A stretch of DNA of 64,000 nucleotides from Mesocentrotus franciscanus (lineage: Eukaryota > Echinodermata > Echinoidea > Camarodonta > Strongylocentrotidae), in assembly GCA_037976565.1 (NCBI GenBank), contig CP137666.1:53657271-53721270 (forward strand). Direction: 5' to 3'. The stretch's first letter is position 1, and each line of letters opens with the position of its first letter. The position numbers and the translations under genes are program-made. The notes beneath the pieces were generated by a model that ran no database searches, was not told the DNA's origin, and was given only the letters and a program-made list of their open reading frames with translations. Positions 56,391 through 64,000 of the stretch are shown here, in pieces.

Positions 56391-59300
56391 ATATTGACCC
56401 CTTCCACCTTTGAGTCCTACTTTCGTGACCAGGTTTCCTAGCACACCTCCTATTCCAGTGCTGGGTTCCATGGCGTACCTGGGACCAATCACTGATGAGT
56501 AGATCTTGTTAAACTCCATTCGAACCTGGTCTAGCCTCTGCTTCCTTATGCTGTCCTCAGGGATATGCTCAGGTCTGGAAAGGAGATATATTCTTACTGT
56601 TTATTAAGAAGAAACTTACAAAATGTATACAAATTATTCAGAAAACGGAAGACTGAACACACCACTCATGACTGTTACTATACATAAATCTTTGGCACAA
56701 CAGAACTGATATCTATCAAACTGCATCAAGCCAAGAAGGGGGAGGGGACATGAAACCACCAGGAATCAATTTCATTTGGCCTAATGTAGACATCAAACAC
56801 AAAAGGGTAGAGTATGCTTACATTGGTGGGTTGCTGTTAGCTGAGCTAGCTGATCCACTAGAGATGTCTGAATTGATAGTTAGTGGTGAGTCTCGGGCTG
56901 AGAAGTAACCCTTTACACTCCCTGTGCCTGATATAATCTGCCAACTGAAACATCACAAAGGGAAATTATTAATTTGTTTTCTTATTTATTGCGTTAGCTT
57001 TTCTGTACCGGTTAATGCTTCCTCCATGCTAAACAGAATTCCCCTAACAATGACCAATAAAAAGTCCAACCAAACCATGAACAGAGGAGGATTAGTTCTG
57101 TTAAGTCACAAAATCAAATACACAAATTTTCTCCCCAATCCTGCTAACAACCTCAAATTGTATCATAAGAAAAATAAGTTACAGCCATTTCTCTCATTAT
57201 GCAATTTTGTTTTTATAGACATTTTATGAAGGGAGCAATTGAATACAAATTAACCATTTCACTTAAAATTGACATAATTATTTTCAAAATCTGTTTAACA
57301 GAGCTAAAAATGAGTTGTTATTAAACAAAATACAGATCCATTAAAAAATGAAACCCTGACCGATTACAATGTTTAAATTTCCATCAATTCAATTTGCACA
57401 CTGCCCCAGAACAATATTTATAATATCTCATCTTCATGAAAATGCTACATATCATGTTTCTTTAGTCTTTGATGTAAAATAGGCCATCCATAATATTACA
57501 TACCTTCCACATGCTGATGATGTTGACTTTGCCTGATGAGAAAACAGAAAAAAAAACAAAGTTGAGGCATAAAAGTAATGCATTCAAGTTCAACAAGTTT
57601 TTGTTTTGTTTCTAAATGCTGTACTTTTATTTATCAACATAAATATTTTACTCTACATATTCACGAATATGAATATAAATTGACTGAGTGAAGGGAAAGA
57701 AAATTTATGTCATCTTACAATGGCATGTAATTATCATAGCATTCATTATTACTTTTCATGCCTCTATTGCCCTTAGAGAAGCTTGTTATACAAAACGGTC
57801 TGTAATATGCAAATTTCCTCCTATCTATTATTCAAAAACTTATACCTGATATACATGATACTAATGATAGTTTAGAGAGGATAAATAATGATATTAACTG
57901 GCTCATTTTTCGGATGATATAAGACTATATCATCCTTGTCTTTGATTTGGGAAATATAATCTCATATCCTCCTCAAAGCCAGTCCAAATTATATACGTAT
58001 TCAAAGTGTCAAACATGAGTGACCCCTCACCATATCAGCTGATGACCTTCGACATGACCTGGGTACTGCTACAGGACTGGTTGCTGATTGGATGATAGTT
58101 TGCTTGGTGCTCTCAGGTCGGTGGAGTGATGATTTTGGTCTACCGAGACAAGAGACATGATTAATTCCGTCATCTGTTTTTATCAACAAGGAAACAAAAC
58201 TAAAACAGCATGTGGAGTCAACTTGTCAACGATTTGGCCAAGGCAGAAGTCATGCAATGATGATGTGTAAGCTTTATCATTCTATTAGACTAACTCTTAA
58301 CTAGTGCAATTTTACGAGGCCAATAAGTCTTTGTAAACAGCACCATTACCAGTTACATCATATCTAACCAATTAACTTACAGTATTACTACCCTGGTCAC
58401 TGGATTCAATTATGATTCTGCATTTTTCAGTGCACACACACTCCCTACTCTGCTGGGGAGCATGTAGAACTATTTCACACAATTAGATGGATGATAACCA
58501 TGAAAGTGGGTCATTCATTCTTTACAATGTAATGAAGACAATGCTCAGTGTAAAGAATGCTGGTAACCTCAGAAGAGGTAGATAACAATGAATGACACAA
58601 TGATTTTTTATTTTAATTCAAAAGATTTTTAATAGATGATTATAAAATAGAAGAAAAAAATTTAAAAGGCAAAAAGAATAGGAGAATCCGACAAGAGAAA
58701 GAGACAAACTTTAAGAAAGACAAAAGGGCCAAAATCGATAAAGAAAGAGAAATAGACATTAAAAAAGAGAGAAGAGGAGCAAAACTATAGACCACAAAAT
58801 TCTCAAGACAGTCAGGATGAAGAGACAAAAATAGAGCGCAAGTAAATCTTACACATTATATTTGACAGCACCATTTGACGATTGATGGATATCTCCATTC
58901 CTTGTTTCTTCTTTACAGCTGGAGTCTTGAACAGATGTTAAGATAGGAGAGCTTGTGCTACTGATGCTGGTAATACTGATGTTACTGCCAAGACTGGAGT
59001 TACTACCTAGTTTGTATTTTCTGCTTTCTTCTAGATCTGTAGGAAAAGGAAACAAATTTGCAAATTGGTTGATTCAGTGGAATTTCCATTTCTAAAGTGC
59101 AGGTGCTGTAGAGTGTACATAATGATATGGATAACAAATCTAACAGTTTGCATTTCCAAAGAGTTTAAACAATGGTATTGTACGATATGCTGATAAAATA
59201 TGTGACTCCAAAAAATTTTTATTCTTATTTGAATCACAATTGAAATCACTTGAAATTGATAATTCATGATTTAGGAGTATCATGCAAAATCCATCTTGAA

Positions 59301-62300
59301 CTGTCAAAAACTTAATTTCAATTTCTTTGACTGTAAAATTTGTGAATATTCAAATTTTTGTTAGATTGTACATAAATTGAACACAGTAATTGTAAGAAGA
59401 AAAAAAGAAGACAGCAATTTCCCCCTAAATAATTGTTTTCAATATTAGACTATTAAAGTAAAAACTACTCCAATGAAACATCCTACTTTTATGATTTCTT
59501 TAATACTGTGTTCTATTTGATTTCTTGCTATTAAAATGAAGACCACGCTGTAAATTGCAACTTCATTAATACAGCAAGATAGACGAAATGTCATAAATGA
59601 AACAAAATATTCAGGGATGAGCTGGGAGGATAAATAAACAAACCTAATAAGACCATCGGTTCAAGACAAGATTCCGAGTCTGCTCTACTTGATGCTCTGT
59701 GCCGCCTGCTGTAAAATAAAATATTGAATTGTTAGATTAAATTGGTATATTAATCTAAGAATAATATGGCAAATGTCATTTTAATCATAGGTCAGAGATT
59801 ATTGTATATGGCAAATATAATGAAAGATAAAAATTTGAATAACAAGACACTTTGACAGTTTTAAGTCAATAACTTCTTATGATAATCAAAAATATGGACT
59901 GAACTAATGATGTTAATCAAGGTAGTCGTACTAAAACACTGCGCCCACCTTCCACAAGTAAATGTATTAACCCTTGAAAAACTTTGCCTGAGATAACTCT
60001 GGTTGGAGTCTATGGAAAATGTGTGTTATAGCAAAAGTAACATGTATCCAATGAGTTAACTGACCTTCTTTGGAGTAATGAGAATTCATCGGATGTGATG
60101 TGCTTCAGGAAGTTGAAGCAGAAGAAGAACACCTGGGAGGAGGCAATAAAACATAAATCAATCAAGATAATCATGCCAAGTAAGGGGGGGGGGGAGCAGT
60201 CTCCAAGTTTGCAAGTTTGATAGGTACTCTGAAGAAGAAGAAAAAAAACCAATAACAACAACAACACTTTAATAATTAGGGAAGTAGAATAATGGTTGAC
60301 TTTGACCACTTGTTATGTAAGAATAGTTTTTCCTTCATGACAATATTACTATGAAGATGTATTTTTTATTGAGAATCAAACTTTTACAGAAATACCAATT
60401 CAGTCACAAGGCTGTAAACCTCTTACAAAAAATAAAATAGAATAATATTATACAAAGGTAAACATTACATAAGCATGATGCACTTCACATGAATCAGCAG
60501 GTATCAATAGGAGTAGTTCTTTTTCCCCCACCCCTACTAAATGTTACCTTTCACCATTCATTTACATGCAAGACAGTGCTGCAGCAATTTTGTAAAGGAG
60601 ATTTACTGCGTCACGGCTGAGCAAGGTATTGGGGAATGGGGGTATGAGCATAGAGTAAACTTCAAATTGAGTTTTTCTGTAAACTATCGTATCTAAAAAT
60701 TAAACTTTCATGTATTTGTTCACTACATCAATCAAACATTTACAAAATGAGGTAAGTATGCATTTGTAAATAGACCCAACTCAAATCACTGCCAAAAAAG
60801 ATGTACTTTGAATCAAATAATTCATGACAGAAAATGAGTACTTACATCTTCTCCTTTCCCTAATCTATCACATAGATTGTGCCTGCACAAAAGAAATTGA
60901 CAGAATGAGATATTTAATATTCATGACCCTAGACATATTGCTATTTAGAGATTATCATCATGTTTATGAAAATAACACCTATAGAAAATGCTTGAAAATT
61001 TTAGACAGATTATAGGAATACTCTTGTATAAAAAAAACTAGAAAAGTCAACGCAAAGCGTAGCATCCCCTCGCAGGGTACTGGCCTATATACATGTACGT
61101 CAGAACAAGTTACCTCCATTAGACTATACTATTATATTACTAGGCAAGGAAGTTAACCACATTTTCACATATACAATTAGGTGTTTTTGCATATTTAATG
61201 AGCTATGACCTTTCACCTTTGACCTACATACTCCGAAATCGAACTTAGGCTGTGTTTTGATACCATGTACCTTCATATCAAATTTCATTAAAATCCGTCA
61301 AACATTATTAAAGTTATCGAACGGAAACCAGATTCGCATATTTAATGAGCTAAGACCTTTGACCTACATACTCCGAAATCAAACTTAGGCTGTGTTTTGA
61401 TTCCATGTACCTTCATATCAAATTTCATTAAAATCCGTCAAACATTACTAAAGTTATCGATCGGAAACCAGATACCCATATTTAATGAGCTATGACCTTT
61501 GACCTACATACTCATAAATTGAACTTAGGCTGTGTTTTGATACCATGTACCTTCATATCAAATTTGATTAAAATCCGTCAAACATTACTAAAGTTATCGA
61601 TCGGAAACCAGATACCCATATTTAATGAGCTATGACCTTTGACCTACATACTCATAAATTGAACTTAGGCTGTGTTTTGATACCATGTACCTTCATATCA
61701 AATTTTATGAAAATCCGTCAAACATTACTAAAGTTATCGATCGGAAACCAGTTGTGTATTTTTTCGCATATTTAATGGGCTATGACCTTTGACCTTTGAC
61801 CTACATACTCCGAAATTGAACTTAGCCTGTATTTTGATACCATGTACCTTCATATCAAATTTTTTGAAAATCCGTCAAACATTACCAAAGTTATCGATCG
61901 GAAACCAAATTTGTTACGAACGGAAGGAAGGAAGAACGGAAGCACGGAAGGAAGGACGGACAACAGCGTTTCTATATCCCCTCCGACTTCGTCGGCGAGG
62001 GGATAATAAGTTGATAGTGACAGCTGATGCAAAATTCTTTTTAAAAAAATCTAGATCTCTTGTAACGATAATAATAGTTATTCTTTTGATATCCTTCCTG
62101 TTTATTTCCTGGTACAATGTAATATTACCCAAATCATGGGATTCAATAGCACTTCCGCACTGGCAGTACACACTCTCCTTTACATTCTACAGAAAATGGG
62201 ATTCCTCAAACAAACGTTCACTGATAATAAGGAGCAAAGTCTAAAGTCATTAGTATAATGGTGATTGCGTATGTTTAAATCTTCAGAAAAGTCAATAGTA

Positions 62301-63548
62301 CTTACCCAAATAAGAGCCAGTCATATGCAATTGTGAGATAGAGTATTTCAGCTGCACTAAGGTTTGCATGGGCTTTGCAGTCCTATGGGAAATGAGGAAG
62401 AAGGGCAAAGTCAGATACAGTGTGTGCAATGAAACATAAGAGGTTTATGACTTTCATGTCCATTTTGTAATAACATCTAATGATCTAGGCTTATAAACTA
62501 CAATATTTCTCAATTTACAACATACAAGAAACCAGGAAATGTATGATTAATTAAATTACCAAGCTATTACTATGAACATTGAGGAGCAGTGTTTTTATTT
62601 CTACTTTAGTGAACTTACCAAATAACATCCAATTCATTGCATAGACACATATCATCATTACATATTTTAGCAACTGATCTAACCAAGGAATTGAATTAAA
62701 TGAAGTATACAAGATTGAAGAGATGGCATTATCGGGATGCAGGTAATTTTTCTCAATATGTGTGCTGAGCAGTGCCATATTGGCTGGTTCGTCAGTAATG
62801 TTCATGCATCATTACAATGGAGAAGGAGTGTACTTTGCATGGATTGCATGGTGTACGCAAGATGTCATTGCCCAGATAGATATTTGAAAGTTCACTTTGG
62901 CAGCCCTATAAGGCCATTCCTTTTATAAATATATAGGTGATAACTTACTGCCCAAAGAGAAAGCCTGAGAAGAGAGATGAAAAGAGGTGTACGGTCCCAG
63001 CCTGATATACAATGAACTAACAAACCAGAATCTCCTGCAAAATAAACCAGATGATAAAAAGGAAAAAAAAACATGTTTTCATAGAATTAGTAGAGATGAA
63101 CATCATTCATATTTCATAGGAAAAAAAGAACAAGTACTATAATTCAAATCAACACTAAAGACTTTTCAAGTAGCCGAAAAGGGGACAAAAATAATTATAA
63201 CATTTAATTCACATTAATTAGCAATGTGTAAGTGGACAAAGTTTGAAACATACCATCTCCCACTGTGGAAGGAATCACAGAGATACACTTCAAGAGCATT
63301 CACTACAATAAGCAAATGAGGACTATAGTCTTTGTTCTACTTTAGAAATTATATATTCCGTTGAGCAAACTGCAGGGATATTTGGATAAAGCGGGCCATT
63401 TACACTTCTGTATAAACAACAACATTTCACTTATATTTCAATATAACATGGAAGTTTCCTAGCAAGGTTAAAGATTTTACTCACCATCTTTGATGAGGAA
63501 GAGCAGGAGCTTTAGGTAGTTCTGTGTGATCTTCACCAGATCCCATGA
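56385..63548 (-). CDS. MTMR14: Myotubularin-related protein 14 (MTMR14/Jumpy), C-terminal part
   Basis: Eleven exons on the minus strand: 63548-63485, 63034-62949, 62382-62306, 60882-60846, 60132-60065, 59708-59644, 59036-58853, 58139-58031, 57532-57504, 56937-56822, 56574-56385. They encode about 341 C-terminal residues; the 5' part lies beyond 64000. The second exon here holds the phosphatase P-loop HCISGWDRT (CX5R: Cys and Arg both present), followed by PLFISLLRLSLWA. Then come ILYLTIAYDWLLFG and FFFCFNFLKHITSDEFSLLQ, both typical of MTMR14. A Ser-rich linker (GSNISITSISSTSS) follows, then WKIISGTGSV and a C-terminal helix with GIGGVLGNLVTKVGLKG. The enzyme is a PI(3)P/PI(3,5)P2 3-phosphatase limiting autophagy and acting in muscle Ca handling. 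The 29-nt exon at 57504-57532 needs a one-base phase not given by the best donor of the preceding exon; see findings. Confidence 0.93.
61055..62010. mobile_element. Element with internal ~140-bp tandem array and terminal hairpin (MTMR14 intron)
   Basis: Left part AGCATCCCCTCGCAGGG; right end a hairpin TATCCCCTCCGAC-TTC-GTCGGCGAGGGGATA (about 61976-62007) followed by ATAAG. Between are five tandem units of 140-150 bp (starts 61191, 61338, 61478, 61618 and 61768), each with ATATTTAATG, GACCTTTGACCTACATACTC, GGCTGTGTTTTGATACCATG and AAAATCCGTCAAACATTA. A GGAAGGAAGGACGGAC stretch precedes the hairpin. Same architecture and same 3' end style as 17270-18770. Confidence 0.72.
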
Positions 63549-63916
63549 CTGTAGCAACAAATCAAAATTAAAATTAAACAAAAAAATGAAGAATATTATG
63601 ATTGCGAAAGGACAGTGAAATCCTCACTGATACAGAATTTGAAATTGATCACTCCCACTTACTTGCCTGCCACTATTTGATTGAGGTCAATATGATTAAA
63701 ATCGTACTTTTGATAAACACATGACTCTCATGAAACAAAATTTAAGTCAACAATCAAATTCAAATATTGATGGTCTTAAATGAGTTTGGGTAGTCCCATG
63801 AAACCATTCAATCAGTCATTTCTTCCTATGAGAATGAAAGGCATTAATTTTTAACAGTACCAAATCAAAGTTGGTTGATACCACAAAGTAATAATGCCTA
63901 AAACTAAAGGTAAACA

Positions 63917-63918
63917 AT

Positions 63919-63972
<54 letters not shown>
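63917..63972 (+). repeat. (CAA)n microsatellite
   Basis: About 19 CAA trinucleotides near the right edge, in an MTMR14 intron. Confidence 0.9.
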
Positions 63973-63973
<1 letters not shown>

Positions 63974-64000
63974 CAAATATGATGTTAATACTAGGGCAAA

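Noticed and set aside
61789..62244. 151-residue open frame
   Set aside because: It crosses the end of the tandem array, the terminal hairpin and unrelated intronic sequence of MTMR14, so it is a chance frame.

Overview
This is a eukaryotic genomic window, AT-rich and dense in introns and repeats. The five recognisable protein-coding genes have canonical GT-AG introns of about 0.3-4.7 kb. They encode typical metazoan orthologues: MEIG1, mitochondrial long-chain acyl-CoA dehydrogenase, a double-C2 protein, Sec61 alpha and MTMR14. The gene content, exon sizes, abundant short inverted-repeat (MITE-like) transposons, tRNA-derived SINEs and TTAGGG repeats best fit a marine invertebrate deuterostome, most likely an echinoid (sea urchin). 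That assignment is inferred from style, not proven.

Layout. 1-4.6 kb is a repeat mosaic (hAT-like MITEs with 8-bp target duplications, a GC-rich ~95-bp repeat, low complexity), possibly with a small gene remnant at the extreme left. 4.7-7.05 kb holds MEIG1 on the + strand (88 aa, two coding exons). 11.9-25.2 kb holds ACADL on the - strand (nine coding exons, ~444 aa), whose introns carry many transposons, a long GAA/TTC tract and a tandem array rich in DR1-type nuclear-receptor motifs. One ACADL exon is 2 nt short and frameshifted. 25.2-29.2 kb is intergenic or untranslated sequence. 29.2-36.9 kb holds a soluble double-C2-domain protein on the - strand (seven coding exons, 411 aa) with an N-myristoylation-type N terminus. 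37-40 kb is a promoter plus a repeat mosaic. 40.28-49.65 kb holds SEC61A on the + strand (12 coding exons, 475 aa). 49.65-56.4 kb is 3' untranslated or intergenic sequence with tRNA-SINEs. 56.4-64 kb holds the 3' part of MTMR14 on the - strand (11 exons including the CX5R active site); its 5' exons lie beyond the right edge.

The genes do not form a pathway or operon: spermiogenesis scaffold, fatty-acid beta-oxidation, membrane trafficking or signalling, ER translocation, and phosphoinositide/autophagy control. The most interesting content is in the non-coding part. There are three separate MITE families with TTAA target sites, and two elements with internal tandem arrays that share a 3' terminal hairpin and carry repeated DR1 motifs, one of them inside ACADL. 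A telomere-repeat-bearing insert is flanked by 8-bp direct repeats, a 1.24-kb inverted-repeat element has a second transposon nested in it, and one SINE head resembles 7SL RNA. No new multi-gene system was seen. All exon boundaries were derived by eye from splice signals and reading phase.
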